Of a stretch of 64,000 bases of DNA, positions 34,552 to 43,065 are shown one piece after another; the stretch's first letter is position 1, and each line of letters begins with the position of its first letter. A model generated the notes under the pieces. The model was not told the origin of the DNA and ran no database searches. It saw nothing but the letters and a program-made list of their open reading frames with translations. The stretch spans positions 558,001 through 622,000 of the forward strand of contig CAWCOY010000003.1 in assembly GCA_963797265.1 (NCBI GenBank), given 5' to 3'. Source of the stretch: DASUPK01 sp963797265 (GTDB lineage Bacteria; Actinomycetota; Thermoleophilia; Solirubrobacterales; 70-9). The translations under genes were made by a program, and so were the position numbers.

Positions 34552-35241
34552 GTGAGCGCGATCGTCGGCAAGAAGCTCGGCATGACCCGGATCTTCACCG
34601 AGGAGGGCCAATCCATCCCGGTGACTGTGATCGAGGCGCAGCCCAACAAGGTCACCGCGATCCGCCGCGCCGACCGCGACGGCTATGACGCCGTGCAGCT
34701 CGCGGGGGACCCGGTCGCCGTCGAGGAAAAGCTCACCAAGGCCGAGCTCGGTCACCTGAAGAAGGCGGGCGCGTCCGCGATGCGCACGCTCGTCGAGTTC
34801 CGCGACGCCGATGTCGGCGGCACCGCGGGCGGCGGCGAGGAGTCCGAGGGCGAGGGGGAGAGCGAGGAGACCGAGTCCGCCGGCGAGGTCAAGGTCGGGG
34901 ATGACGTCACCGTCTCGAGCTTTGAGCCCGGCCAGCGGGTGAAGGTCTCGGCGGTCTCGATCGGCAAGGGCTTTCAGGGCACCATCAAGCGCCACAACTT
35001 CGGCCGCGGGCCCGTTACCCACGGCTCCCACAATGTCCGCGCTCCCGGTTCGATCGGCGCCAGCGCGGACCCCGCCCGCGTCTTCAAGGGCATGGGTATG
35101 CCCGGCCAGATGGGCGCGAGGAGAGTCACCCAGCGCGGCGCGCACGTGGTCGAGGTCGACGCCGAGCGAAACCTGCTCCTGATCCGGGGCTCCGTGCCCG
35201 GCGGCAAGAACGCCACGGTGGAGGTGCGCAGCGATGCCTGA
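34552..35241 (+). CDS. rplC: 50S ribosomal protein L3 with internal acidic insertion
   Basis: 229 residues from GTG 34552. Conserved L3 sequence at both ends (IVGKKLGMTRIFTEEGQSIP; GKGFQGTIKRHNFGRGPVTH). Between them, about residues 88-113 are a Gly/Glu/Ser-rich acidic loop just before VGDDVTV that I do not expect in standard L3. L3 supports the peptidyl-transferase centre. The stop overlaps the rplD start by eight bases. Confidence 0.95.
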   Translation: MSAIVGKKLGMTRIFTEEGQSIPVTVIEAQPNKVTAIRRADRDGYDAVQLAGDPVAVEEKLTKAELGHLKKAGASAMRTLVEFRDADVGGTAGGGEESEGEGESEETESAGEVKVGDDVTVSSFEPGQRVKVSAVSIGKGFQGTIKRHNFGRGPVTHGSHNVRAPGSIGASADPARVFKGMGMPGQMGARRVTQRGAHVVEVDAERNLLLIRGSVPGGKNATVEVRSDA

Positions 35242-35893
35242 GGCCGGCACGAAGAGCACCGCGCAGAAGAGTTCGAGCGCTTCCATCAAGGTGACAACGC
35301 TGGGCAAGCAGGCGAAGTCCGATCTCCCGAAGGAGATCTTCGGCGAGCCCTTCCACGAGACGCTCGTCCACGAGACGGCCCGCGCCGACTTGGCCGCGCG
35401 GCGCCGCGGAACCCACTCGAGCCTGACGCGCGGCGAGGTCTCGATGACGACCGCAAAGGCCTGGCGCCAGAAGGGCACCGGACGCGCCCGTGCCGGCGCG
35501 CTGAGCGTGCCGCACCGCTACGGCGGAGGCGCGGCGTTCGGGCCGAAGCCACGCAGCTACACGGTCAAGGTGAACAGGAAGGCCCGGCGCAAGGCGCTCC
35601 GTGCGGCCCTCTCCGTTCACGCCGAGCGGGACAGCGTTGCGGTGCTCGACGGTGCCAGCTTCAAAGAGCCGGCAACCAAGCAGGCGGCGGATGCCCTGAG
35701 GAAGTGGGGCGCGGACCGGCCGACGCTGGTCGTCATCGGTGCCGAGGAGGACGCCGTAGCGAAGAGCTTCCGGAACATCGAGGGCGTCAGTGTGGCCCTC
35801 GCCGACTCGGCGGGTGTCGCGGACGTGGTCGGTGCCAGTTCGCTGGTGCTCACCCAGGCGGCGCTCGAGCAGCTCAAGGGCAGGGCGGCCTAG
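35234..35893 (+). CDS. rplD: 50S ribosomal protein L4
   Basis: 219 residues. The internal extended loop that lines the exit tunnel is present (KAWRQKGTGRARAGALSVPH), as is the C-terminal Rossmann-like domain. The first 20 residues are a Ser/Lys/Ala-rich extension. In proteobacteria L4 represses the S10 operon; whether it does so here is unknown. Starts inside rplC and shares one base with the rplW start. Confidence 0.96.
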   Translation: MPEAGTKSTAQKSSSASIKVTTLGKQAKSDLPKEIFGEPFHETLVHETARADLAARRRGTHSSLTRGEVSMTTAKAWRQKGTGRARAGALSVPHRYGGGAAFGPKPRSYTVKVNRKARRKALRAALSVHAERDSVAVLDGASFKEPATKQAADALRKWGADRPTLVVIGAEEDAVAKSFRNIEGVSVALADSAGVADVVGASSLVLTQAALEQLKGRAA

Positions 35894-36189
35894 TGGACGC
35901 GCGCCAGGTGATCATCCGGCCAGTTGTCTCCGAGAAGAGCTACGCCCTGATGGGCGAGGGCAAGTACACGTTCCGAGTGCACGACCGGGCGCACAAGCTG
36001 CAGATCGCGCACGCCGTCGAGGAGATCTTCGAGGTCAAGGTGCGGGCCGTCCGCACCTCCAAGGTGAAGTCCAAGCCCAAGCGGCGCGGGCTTCATTCGG
36101 GTCGTTCCCGCTCTTGGAAGAAGGCCGTCGTGCAGCTCGCCCCCGGCGAGCGGATCGAGCTGTTCGAGGGTGCGGCGGTGGAGGGCTAA
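35893..36189 (+). CDS. rplW: 50S ribosomal protein L23
   Basis: 98 residues from GTG 35893 (TAGTG overlap with rplD), beginning VDARQVIIRPVVSEKSYALM. L23 lies at the tunnel exit and docks trigger factor and the Sec translocon. Standard length, followed 3 bases later by rplB. Confidence 0.96.
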   Translation: MDARQVIIRPVVSEKSYALMGEGKYTFRVHDRAHKLQIAHAVEEIFEVKVRAVRTSKVKSKPKRRGLHSGRSRSWKKAVVQLAPGERIELFEGAAVEG

Positions 36190-36192
36190 CCG

Positions 36193-37032
36193 ATGCCGAA
36201 CCGGAAGACCAGACCAACCAGCCCCGGCAGGCGCTTCGGCACCTACCCGATGCGCGAGGAGCTCAGCGGGGCGGAGCCGAACAAGAAGCTCACCAAGGGC
36301 AAGGGCTCGTCCGGCGGGCGCAACTCCGCGGGCCGCGTCACCGCACGCCATCGCGGCGGCGGCGCAAAGCGCCGCTACCGGCAGATCGACTTCAAGCGCA
36401 GCAAGGACGGAGTGCCGGCTCGCGTGGCCTCGATCGAATACGACCCAAACCGCTCGGCGAGCATCGCCCTGCTCAACTACGCCGATGGGGAGAAGCGCTA
36501 CATCCTCGCCCCGCAGGGGCTGAGGGTGGGCGCTGAGGTCGTCTCGGGCGAGGGCGCCGACATCGCGCCGGGCAACTCGCTCTCCCTGGCCCGCATTCCG
36601 ACAGGCACCGTGGTCCACAACGTCGAGCTGATCCCCGGCCAGGGCGGCAAGCTGGGTCGCTCCGCCGGCACGGCGATCCAGGTGGTCGCCAAGGAGGGCC
36701 CGATGGTGAGCCTACGGCTGCCCTCCTCGGAGGTGCGGATGGTTCGCGGCGAATGCCGCGCGACGGTCGGCACGCTCTCGAACGCCGAGCACCAGAACGT
36801 CAAGGTCGGCAAGGCCGGTCGCAACCGGCACAAGGGCAAGAGGCCGCAGACGCGCGGCGTCGCCATGAACCCGGTCGACCACCCACACGGCGGCGGCGAG
36901 GCCCACCACACCCCGGGAGGCCATCCGGTCACCCCATGGGGCAAGCCGACGCTCGGCTACAGGACCCGCAAGAAGGGCAAGCGCTCGGACGGGCTGATCG
37001 TGCGCGGCCGCAGGCGAGGAAAGAGGAAGTAG
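36193..37032 (+). CDS. rplB: 50S ribosomal protein L2
   Basis: 279 residues. It contains the OB-fold and SH3-like domains and the conserved C-terminal MNPVDHPHGGGEAHH motif with the histidine near the peptidyl-transferase centre. Ends in the usual basic tail (RGRRRGKRK). Standard length, no extension. Confidence 0.98.
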   Translation: MPNRKTRPTSPGRRFGTYPMREELSGAEPNKKLTKGKGSSGGRNSAGRVTARHRGGGAKRRYRQIDFKRSKDGVPARVASIEYDPNRSASIALLNYADGEKRYILAPQGLRVGAEVVSGEGADIAPGNSLSLARIPTGTVVHNVELIPGQGGKLGRSAGTAIQVVAKEGPMVSLRLPSSEVRMVRGECRATVGTLSNAEHQNVKVGKAGRNRHKGKRPQTRGVAMNPVDHPHGGGEAHHTPGGHPVTPWGKPTLGYRTRKKGKRSDGLIVRGRRRGKRK

Positions 37033-37043
37033 AGGCCTAGACG

Positions 37044-37325
37044 ATGGGACGTTCGACAAAGAAGGGCCCGTGGGCGGAGGAGCGCCTGATGAAGCGCGTT
37101 GCCGCGATGAACGAGTCGGGCCAGAAGCAGATGCTGAAGACCTGGTCACGCCATTCGACGATCTTCCCGGAGATGGTTGGCCACACGATCGCCGTCCACG
37201 ACGGCCGCAAGCACGTGCCGGTCTACATCTCGGAGTCGATGGTCGGCCACAAGCTCGGCGAGTTCGCGCCGACCCGCACCTTCCGCGCTCACTCGGGCGC
37301 CGGCACCGCCTCGGAGAGAGAATGA
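37044..37325 (+). CDS. rpsS: 30S ribosomal protein S19
   Basis: 93 residues, beginning MGRSTKKGPWAEERLMKRVA, with the conserved TWSRHSTIFPEMVGHTIAVH and RTFRAHSG segments. Part of the 30S head that contacts the 50S subunit. Its stop codon overlaps the rplV start (ATGA). Confidence 0.97.
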   Translation: MGRSTKKGPWAEERLMKRVAAMNESGQKQMLKTWSRHSTIFPEMVGHTIAVHDGRKHVPVYISESMVGHKLGEFAPTRTFRAHSGAGTASERE

Positions 37326-38026
37326 TGGCTGAGGAGAAGAAGGACACCGAGAAGCAGCAGCGCAAGCCCGCGAGGAAGCCGGCTGCGAAGAAGTCGGGTT
37401 CGGGTTCGGGCTCCGGCGGATCACGCGCTCGGAAGCCCGCCGCGAAGAAGGAGACCGCGACCCGCAGCAAGGGCGCGGCCGAGGCTGATGCGAGGGCGCG
37501 CGACAGCGCGACCCGTAAAGGGGAGACCGCCGACGCCAAGGCTGCCGACAAGGCGACCTCGAAGGCACCCGCGAAGAAGCCGGCCGCCAAGAAGCCTGCT
37601 GCGAAGAAGGCTCCCGCCAAGGCCGAGACCAAGGCGAAGGCTCCCGCCGCCAAGAAGGCTCCGGCGAAGCCGAAGGAAGCTCCCGAGCGCCCCGTGGTCA
37701 ACGCCCGCGCGCGATTCGTCCGCGTCGCGCCTCGCAAGGCGCGCTTGGTCGCCGACCAGGTTCGCGGCCTGCCCCTCGAGGACGCCCTCCCCCTGCTGCG
37801 CTTCTCCACTCGCAGCGCAGCCCAGGACATCCGCAAGCTGCTCGAGTCCGCGGCGGCCAACGCGGAGACGAACCACGACCTGGTGGCGGACGACCTGCTG
37901 ATCAAGGACATCCACGTCGACGAGGGCCCGACCCTGCGGCGCTACCGGCCCCGAGCCCTGGGCCGGGCGACGCGGATCAACAAGCGAACCAGCCACATCG
38001 CCGTGGCGCTGACACCGGAGGAGTAG
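37322..38026 (+). CDS. rplV: 50S ribosomal protein L22 with long Lys/Ala/Pro-rich N-terminal extension
   Basis: 234 residues from ATG 37322 (a second ATG follows at once). Residues 1 to about 125 are low complexity with AAKKPAAKK and AKKAPAK type repeats, like histone-H1 or bacterial HU tails. The L22 fold runs from about residue 126 (NARARFVRVAPRKARLVADQ) to the end (RTSHIAVALTPEE). Usual L22 is 110-130 residues. The extension is in frame with the conserved core and follows rpsS by overlap, so it is very likely translated. Confidence 0.95.
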   Translation: MMAEEKKDTEKQQRKPARKPAAKKSGSGSGSGGSRARKPAAKKETATRSKGAAEADARARDSATRKGETADAKAADKATSKAPAKKPAAKKPAAKKAPAKAETKAKAPAAKKAPAKPKEAPERPVVNARARFVRVAPRKARLVADQVRGLPLEDALPLLRFSTRSAAQDIRKLLESAAANAETNHDLVADDLLIKDIHVDEGPTLRRYRPRALGRATRINKRTSHIAVALTPEE

Positions 38027-38029
38027 GAC

Positions 38030-38728
38030 ATGGGACAGAAGATCCATCCAGAGGGCTTCCGGGTCGGCTACATCCACGACTGGAAATCGAACTGGTACAA
38101 CGATCGCGATTTCGCGGACTACCTCAACGAGGACCTCGAGATCCGCTCGCACATCGAGAACAAGCTCTCGCACGCCGGGCTGTCCGAGATCACGATCAAG
38201 AAGGGCTCCGGCGAGGTCGAGGTGGACATCTCGACCGCGCGCCCGGGCATCGTGATCGGCAAGTCGGGCACCGAGGTCGACGCACTGCGCCGCGAGCTCC
38301 ACAAGCTCACCGGCAAGCCCGTCAAGGTGAACATCAAGGAGATCAAGCGTCCCGAGCTCGACGCGAAGCTGGTCGCGCAGTCGATCGCGGAGCAGCTCCA
38401 GAACAGGGTCGCCTTCCGCCGGGCGATGAAGCGCGCTCTGACCTCCGCCATGCGGTCGGGTGCCAAGGGCGTCAAGGTCCAGGTCTCGGGTCGCCTCGGC
38501 GGCGCCGAGATGGCCCGCACAGAGGGCTACTCCGACGGCCGTGTGCCGCTCCACACCCTGCGGGCGGACATCGACTACGGCTTCATCGAGGCGAAGACCA
38601 CGACCGGCCGGATCGGCGTCAAGTGCTGGATCAACAAGGGCGAGGTCATGCCCGAGGGCTTCCGCTCCGAGCTCACCGACGAGGACGGCGGGCCGCCGTC
38701 AGGCGGTGGCCGAGGAGGTCGTGGCTGA
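38030..38728 (+). CDS. rpsC: 30S ribosomal protein S3
   Basis: 232 residues: an N-terminal KH domain (ARPGIVIGKSGTEVDALRRE) and the C-terminal domain (YGFIEAKTTTGRIGVKCWIN). S3 lies at the mRNA entry and has helicase-related function with S4 and S5. It ends in a Gly/Arg-rich tail (PPSGGGRGGRG). The stop overlaps the rplP start. Confidence 0.97.
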   Translation: MGQKIHPEGFRVGYIHDWKSNWYNDRDFADYLNEDLEIRSHIENKLSHAGLSEITIKKGSGEVEVDISTARPGIVIGKSGTEVDALRRELHKLTGKPVKVNIKEIKRPELDAKLVAQSIAEQLQNRVAFRRAMKRALTSAMRSGAKGVKVQVSGRLGGAEMARTEGYSDGRVPLHTLRADIDYGFIEAKTTTGRIGVKCWINKGEVMPEGFRSELTDEDGGPPSGGGRGGRG

Positions 38729-39153
38729 TGCTGATGCCGAAGCGGGTTCGGTACCGCAAGCAGCAGCGCGGCCGGCGCCGGGGGTACTCGAAGGGCGGCA
38801 CCAGCGTCGCCTTCGGCGAGTACGGGCTGAAGGCCCTCGACCGCGGTTGGATCACCAACCGGCAGATCGAGGCGGCCCGTGTCGCCATGACGCGCAAGAT
38901 CAAGCGCGGCGGCAAGGTCTGGATCAACGTCTTCCCGGACAAGCCCATCACCAAGAAGCCCGCCGAGACCCGGATGGGCTCGGGCAAGGGCAATCCCGAA
39001 GGATGGGTCGCGGTCGTGAAGCCGGGCAAGGTGATGTTCGAGCTCGCGGGCGTCCCGGAGGACCTGGCGAAGGACGCGATGCGCCTGGCCGGGAACAAGC
39101 TTCCGATCAAGACCAAGTTCGTTCGCCGTGAGGGGGCGGAGCAGTCGTCATGA
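38728..39153 (+). CDS. rplP: 50S ribosomal protein L16
   Basis: 141 residues starting MLMPKRVRYRKQQRGRRRGY, the common L16 start, with GAGGAGG about 11 bases upstream inside rpsC. It includes the conserved PDKPITKKPAETRMGSGKG motif that reaches toward the peptidyl-transferase centre. Overlaps rpmC by four bases (ATGA). Confidence 0.97.
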   Translation: MLMPKRVRYRKQQRGRRRGYSKGGTSVAFGEYGLKALDRGWITNRQIEAARVAMTRKIKRGGKVWINVFPDKPITKKPAETRMGSGKGNPEGWVAVVKPGKVMFELAGVPEDLAKDAMRLAGNKLPIKTKFVRREGAEQSS

Positions 39154-39362
39154 AGGCCTCCGAGGCGCACAACATGAGGGACGACGAGCTGGTGGAGCGA
39201 ATCAGCCAAACCCGCGAGGAGCAGTTCGCGCTGCGTCTCCAGCACGCCACCGGCGAGCTCGAGAACACGGCGCGTATCACCGAGGTGCGCCGCGACGTGG
39301 CACGGCTTTTGACCGTCGCCAAGGAGCGCGGTATCGATCTTGAACACGAGCTGAGGACCTGA
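39150..39362 (+). CDS. rpmC: 50S ribosomal protein L29
   Basis: 70 residues forming two long helices (MRDDELVERISQTREEQFAL; RITEVRRDVARLLTVAKERG). L29 sits beside L23 at the tunnel exit. It begins inside the rplP stop and its own stop shares a base with the rpsQ ATG. Confidence 0.95.
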   Translation: MKASEAHNMRDDELVERISQTREEQFALRLQHATGELENTARITEVRRDVARLLTVAKERGIDLEHELRT

Positions 39363-40003
39363 TGGCCGAAGAGGAAAAGAACGAGCAGCAGAACGAAGAG
39401 CAGGCTCCGGAGGAGACTCCCGCGGAGGAGTCCCGGGCCGAGGAGACTCCTGCGGCCGAGGAGACTCCGGCTGAGGAGCAGACGCCCGCCGAGGAGGAGG
39501 CTCCCGCAGCTGAAGCCGACGAGGAGCCCGCCGCCGCGGAGGACGACGAGCTCGAGGGCCTCGACTGGAAGGCCCGTCGCCGCCTGGAGGCCTCCCGCCG
39601 CCCGGCGGAGGCGCGGCCCCCGCAGAGCCCGGAGGAGCGCGCAGCGTCCCGGGGCGAGGCCCGCAAGCGGGCCGCCCGCCGCCGATCCGCCTACCGCGCC
39701 AAGCGCCGCACCAAGGGCGAGCCCGGCACGGGTACGCCGCCCGCGGAGCGCCGCTCCGCCGGTCGCAAGACCAGGCAGGGCCGCGTCGTGTCGAGCAAGC
39801 CGGACAAGACGATCACCGTCGCGATCGAGATCGCAAGGCGTCACCCGCAGTACGAGAAGATCGTGCGCCGCTCGCGCACGCTGCACGCCCACGACGCCCG
39901 CAACGAGGCGGGAGAGGGCGATCTGGTCAGGGTCGTCGAGACCCGTCCGCTCTCGCGGACCAAGCGCTGGCGCCTGGTCGAGATCCTGGAGAAGGCGAAA
40001 TAG
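39362..40003 (+). CDS. rpsQ: 30S ribosomal protein S17 with long acidic-basic N-terminal extension
   Basis: 213 residues against the usual 80-90. Residues 1-65 are acidic (repeats of PAEE and AEETP), residues 70-130 are Arg-rich (RKRAARRRSAYRAKRRTK), and the S17 OB-fold starts near residue 134 (RKTRQGRVVSSKPDKTITVA). The ATG overlaps the rpmC stop, and no other start with a ribosome site is visible nearer the core, so I accept the long form; a shorter internal start cannot be excluded. S17 binds 16S helix 11. Confidence 0.9.
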   Translation: MAEEEKNEQQNEEQAPEETPAEESRAEETPAAEETPAEEQTPAEEEAPAAEADEEPAAAEDDELEGLDWKARRRLEASRRPAEARPPQSPEERAASRGEARKRAARRRSAYRAKRRTKGEPGTGTPPAERRSAGRKTRQGRVVSSKPDKTITVAIEIARRHPQYEKIVRRSRTLHAHDARNEAGEGDLVRVVETRPLSRTKRWRLVEILEKAK

Positions 40004-40372
40004 GTGATCCAGCAGGAATCAAGACTCAGAGTCGCCGACAACTCCGGCGCGCGCGAGATCCTCTGCATCCGTGTGAAGGGCGGTTCCGACCGCCGCTACG
40101 CGCGGATCGGCGACACGATCACCGCGACGGTGAAGCAGGCCACCCCTCACGGCGGTGTCCGCAAGGGCGAGGTGGTTGAGGCGGTGGTCGTCCGGACTCG
40201 CAAGCAGCTCGGGCGCGGCGATGGCACCTACATCGCGTTCGACGAGAACGCCGCCGTGCTGATCGACACCACGGGCGCCCCGCGGGGAACGCGCATCTTC
40301 GGCCCGGTCGCCCGCGAGCTGCGCGACAGGAACTTCATGCGAATCGTCTCCCTCGCCCCGGAGGTTCTCTGA
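40004..40372 (+). CDS. rplN: 50S ribosomal protein L14
   Basis: 122 residues from a GTG directly after the rpsQ stop, beginning IQQESRLRVADNSGAREILC. Universal L14 at the 30S-50S interface. First gene of the spc segment. Standard length; stop shares a base with rplX. Confidence 0.97.
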   Translation: MIQQESRLRVADNSGAREILCIRVKGGSDRRYARIGDTITATVKQATPHGGVRKGEVVEAVVVRTRKQLGRGDGTYIAFDENAAVLIDTTGAPRGTRIFGPVARELRDRNFMRIVSLAPEVL

Positions 40373-40710
40373 TGGGCAAGACGATGCGAGTGCGCAAGGA
40401 CGACGACGTGATCGTGATCGGCGGCAAGGACCGCGGCAAGCGAGGCCGCGTGATCCGAACCGACCCGAAGAAGGGCTACGTCTTCATCGAGGGCCTCAAC
40501 ATGATCAAGCGCCACCAGCGGCCGCGCTCCGTCAAGGACGCGTCGAAGGGCGGCGAGGTCGGCGGCATCATCGAGCAGGAGGGGCCGATCCACGTCTCCA
40601 ACGTGATGCTGCTGGACAAGGAGGACAACAAGCCGACGCGCGTCCGGGTCGAGCGCTCCAGCGGCAAGCGCAAGCGCGTGGCCGCGCGCACCGGTAGGGA
40701 TCTCGACTGA
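40372..40710 (+). CDS. rplX: 50S ribosomal protein L24
   Basis: 112 residues with the KOW motif (DDDVIVIGGKDRGKRGRVIR) and the KGYVFIEGLNMIKRHQRP segment. L24 starts 50S assembly. Stop shares a base with the rplE ATG. Confidence 0.97.
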   Translation: MGKTMRVRKDDDVIVIGGKDRGKRGRVIRTDPKKGYVFIEGLNMIKRHQRPRSVKDASKGGEVGGIIEQEGPIHVSNVMLLDKEDNKPTRVRVERSSGKRKRVAARTGRDLD

Positions 40711-41540
40711 TGGAAGCCGCGACCGAACAGCAGACGCAGGCCGCACCGCCGCCCCGGCTGCGCGAGCAGTACGAGAGCGAGGTCAAGCCTGCCCTGATCC
40801 AGCGCTTCGGCTACTCGACGCCGATGGCGGTGCCGACCCTGGAGAAGATCACCCTGAACATGGGCATCGGGGAGGCCAAGCAGAACACGCAGATGCTCGA
40901 GGCTGCCACCGAGCAGCTCGCCACGATCGCGGGGCAGCTGCCCAGCGTGCGCAGGGCGAAGAAGTCGGTCGCCTCGTTCAAGGTGCGCGAGGGGATGCCG
41001 GTGGGAGTGGCTGTGACCCTGCGCCGCGCCCGGATGTGGGAGTTCCTGGACCGGCTCACCTCGATCGCCGTGCCGCGGATCCGCGACTTCCGCGGGCTCA
41101 GCGCCCGTTCGTTCGACGGCCGCGGCAACTACTCGATGGGTATCCGCGAGCAGATCATCTTCCCCGAGATCGACTACGACTCGATCGACGAGGTCCGCGG
41201 CCTCGACGTGACGATCACCACCACCGCCGCCACCGACGAGGAGGCCTTCGCCCTGCTCGACGGGCTCGGCATGCCGTTCTCGCCCGAGGGACGCCCGGGC
41301 CAGGAGGATGTCGAGGAGGAGGCCGAGGAGGAGCGCCGCAAGGAGGAGGCCCGCGAGCGCGCCGAGGCCGAGGCGGCCGCGCTCGAGCAGCTCAAGGAGG
41401 AGAACCCGGAGGCCTACGAGAAGCCGGTCAGGCCCGAGGAGGGCGAGGGCGAGGAAGGCGAGGCGCGTGCCGAGGGCGAAGGTGGCGGACAGGCCGAGGG
41501 CGGGGAACCCCAAGAGACTTCAAACAAGGAAGAGGACTAG
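40710..41540 (+). CDS. rplE: 50S ribosomal protein L5 with acidic C-terminal extension
   Basis: 276 residues. L5 core to about residue 192 (PTLEKITLNMGIGEAKQNTQ; FDGRGNYSMGIREQIIFPEI; GLDVTITTTAATDEEAFALL). Residues 193-276 form a charged tail, Glu-rich and helical then Gly/Glu-rich. Usual L5 is about 180 residues. L5 binds 5S rRNA and the P-site tRNA elbow. Stop overlaps the rpsN GTG. Confidence 0.95.
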   Translation: MEAATEQQTQAAPPPRLREQYESEVKPALIQRFGYSTPMAVPTLEKITLNMGIGEAKQNTQMLEAATEQLATIAGQLPSVRRAKKSVASFKVREGMPVGVAVTLRRARMWEFLDRLTSIAVPRIRDFRGLSARSFDGRGNYSMGIREQIIFPEIDYDSIDEVRGLDVTITTTAATDEEAFALLDGLGMPFSPEGRPGQEDVEEEAEEERRKEEARERAEAEAAALEQLKEENPEAYEKPVRPEEGEGEEGEARAEGEGGGQAEGGEPQETSNKEED

Positions 41541-41725
41541 TGGCAAAGACATCGCAAAGGGTGCGGCAGCGCCGCGAGCCCAAGTTCAAGACCCGCGGAT
41601 ACCACCGTTGCCGCCGCTGTGGCCGGCCGCGCGCGTATTTCCGCAAGTTCGGCCTCTGCCGGATCTGCCTGCGCGAGGCCGCGCACAACGGCTACGTGCC
41701 CGGTATGACCAAGTCCAGCTGGTAA
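41540..41725 (+). CDS. rpsN: 30S ribosomal protein S14, zinc-binding type Z
   Basis: 61 residues from GTG 41540 (TAGTG overlap with rplE), starting AKTSQRVRQRREPKFKTRGY. Four cysteines (C24, C27, C40, C43) in C-x2-C pairs mark the zinc-containing S14 type. Located between rplE and rpsH as usual. Confidence 0.95.
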   Translation: MAKTSQRVRQRREPKFKTRGYHRCRRCGRPRAYFRKFGLCRICLREAAHNGYVPGMTKSSW

Positions 41726-41745
41726 ACCGACATCACTCAACCAAC

Positions 41746-42141
41746 ATGCTCACCGATCCAATCACCGACTACCTGAACCGAATCCGCAACGCGCTCCTCG
41801 CGGAGCATGAGGAGGTGGAGATCCCCGCCTCTCGGCTGAAGCGCGAGATGACGCGCATCCTCAAGGAGCAGGGCTACATCACTGACTTCAATGTCGAGCC
41901 CGGACGGGTCGGCGAGGTGATCAAGGTGCGTCTGCGCTACACCGAGGACCGCGACCCCGTGATCAGCGGGATGGAGCGGGTCTCGCGGCCGGGCCGGCGC
42001 CGCTACGTTCCCAAGGACGACGTCCCCCGCGTCTTCGGAGGCATGGGCACGACGATCATGTCGACCTCGCGCGGCGTGATGACGGGCCACGAGGCCAGGC
42101 AGAGAGGCGTCGGCGGCGAGGTCGTCGCACACGTCTGGTGA
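41746..42141 (+). CDS. rpsH: 30S ribosomal protein S8
   Basis: 131 residues from ATG 41746 (MLTDPITDYLNRIRNALLAE), ending with the conserved STSRGVMTGHEARQRGVGGE. S8 binds the central domain of 16S rRNA and in proteobacteria represses the spc operon. The region before the start lacks a good ribosome site. Confidence 0.96.
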   Translation: MLTDPITDYLNRIRNALLAEHEEVEIPASRLKREMTRILKEQGYITDFNVEPGRVGEVIKVRLRYTEDRDPVISGMERVSRPGRRRYVPKDDVPRVFGGMGTTIMSTSRGVMTGHEARQRGVGGEVVAHVW

Positions 42142-42154
42142 GTGAGATCTTGAG

Positions 42155-42688
42155 ATGAGTCGAATCGGAAGAAAGCCAATCGAGATCCCGGATGGCGTCG
42201 AGATCGACGTCAAGCCCGGCACGGTCAGCGTGAAGGGCCCGAAGGGCGAGCTCAACCAGGGTGTCAGCCGCGAGATGAAGGTCGCGGTCGACGACGGCAC
42301 CCTGACCGTCGAGCGTCCCACGGACCGCGGCGAGCACCGCGCACTGCACGGCTTGACGCGCAGCCTGATCGCGAACATGGTCGAGGGCGTCACCGACGGC
42401 TTCGAGCGGCGTCTCGAGATCCAGGGGGTCGGCTATCGCGCCAACCTGAGAGGCAGGAACCTCGAGATGTCGCTGGGGTACTCGCATCCCGTCTCGATCG
42501 AGGCCCCGGAGGGGATCGAGTTCGAGGTCCCGCAGCCCACGGAGGTCGTGGTCCGCGGCATCGACAAGCAATTGGTGGGGGAGATGGCCGCCCGCATCCG
42601 CAAGTCACGCCCGCCCGAGCCCTACAAGGGCAAGGGCGTGCGCTACGCCGGCGAGCACGTCGCCCGCAAGGTCGGGAAGAGGGCGTAG
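42155..42688 (+). CDS. rplF: 50S ribosomal protein L6
   Basis: 177 residues, beginning MSRIGRKPIEIPDGVEIDVK, two repeated L6 domains, ending PYKGKGVRYAGEHVARKVGK. Supports the sarcin-ricin loop region. Standard length, 13 bases after rpsH. Confidence 0.97.
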   Translation: MSRIGRKPIEIPDGVEIDVKPGTVSVKGPKGELNQGVSREMKVAVDDGTLTVERPTDRGEHRALHGLTRSLIANMVEGVTDGFERRLEIQGVGYRANLRGRNLEMSLGYSHPVSIEAPEGIEFEVPQPTEVVVRGIDKQLVGEMAARIRKSRPPEPYKGKGVRYAGEHVARKVGKRA

Positions 42689-42690
42689 AT

Positions 42691-43044
42691 ATGGCCGTGC
42701 TCACGAAGCCACAGCAGAGGCTGCGTCGCCGGCGCCGCGTTCGCGCCCGCATCCGCGGCAGCGCCGAGCGCCCCCGCCTCTCCGTCTACCGCTCCAACCG
42801 GGGCGTCTTCGCCCAGCTGATCGACGACGACGCGGGCCGCACGCTGGCGTCGGCCTCCTGGACCGAATCCGAGTTGCGCAAGCTCGACTCGATGGAGCAG
42901 GCCAAGCGCGCCGGGCAGCTGCTCGCGGAGCGCGCCAAAGCCGCCGGGATCGAGTCCTGCGTCTTCGACCGCGCCGGCTACCGCTTCCACGGTCGCGTCG
43001 CCGCGATCGCGGAGGGCGCACGCGAAGGAGGTCTCCGGTTCTGA
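42691..43044 (+). CDS. rplR: 50S ribosomal protein L18
   Basis: 117 residues, with the RPRLSVYRSNRGVFAQLIDD segment and the C-terminal FDRAGYRFHGRVAAIAEGAR. Binds 5S rRNA with L5. Starts 2 bases after the rplF stop. Confidence 0.97.
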   Translation: MAVLTKPQQRLRRRRRVRARIRGSAERPRLSVYRSNRGVFAQLIDDDAGRTLASASWTESELRKLDSMEQAKRAGQLLAERAKAAGIESCVFDRAGYRFHGRVAAIAEGAREGGLRF

Positions 43045-43065
43045 TGACCGAGCTCTCACGTCCTC

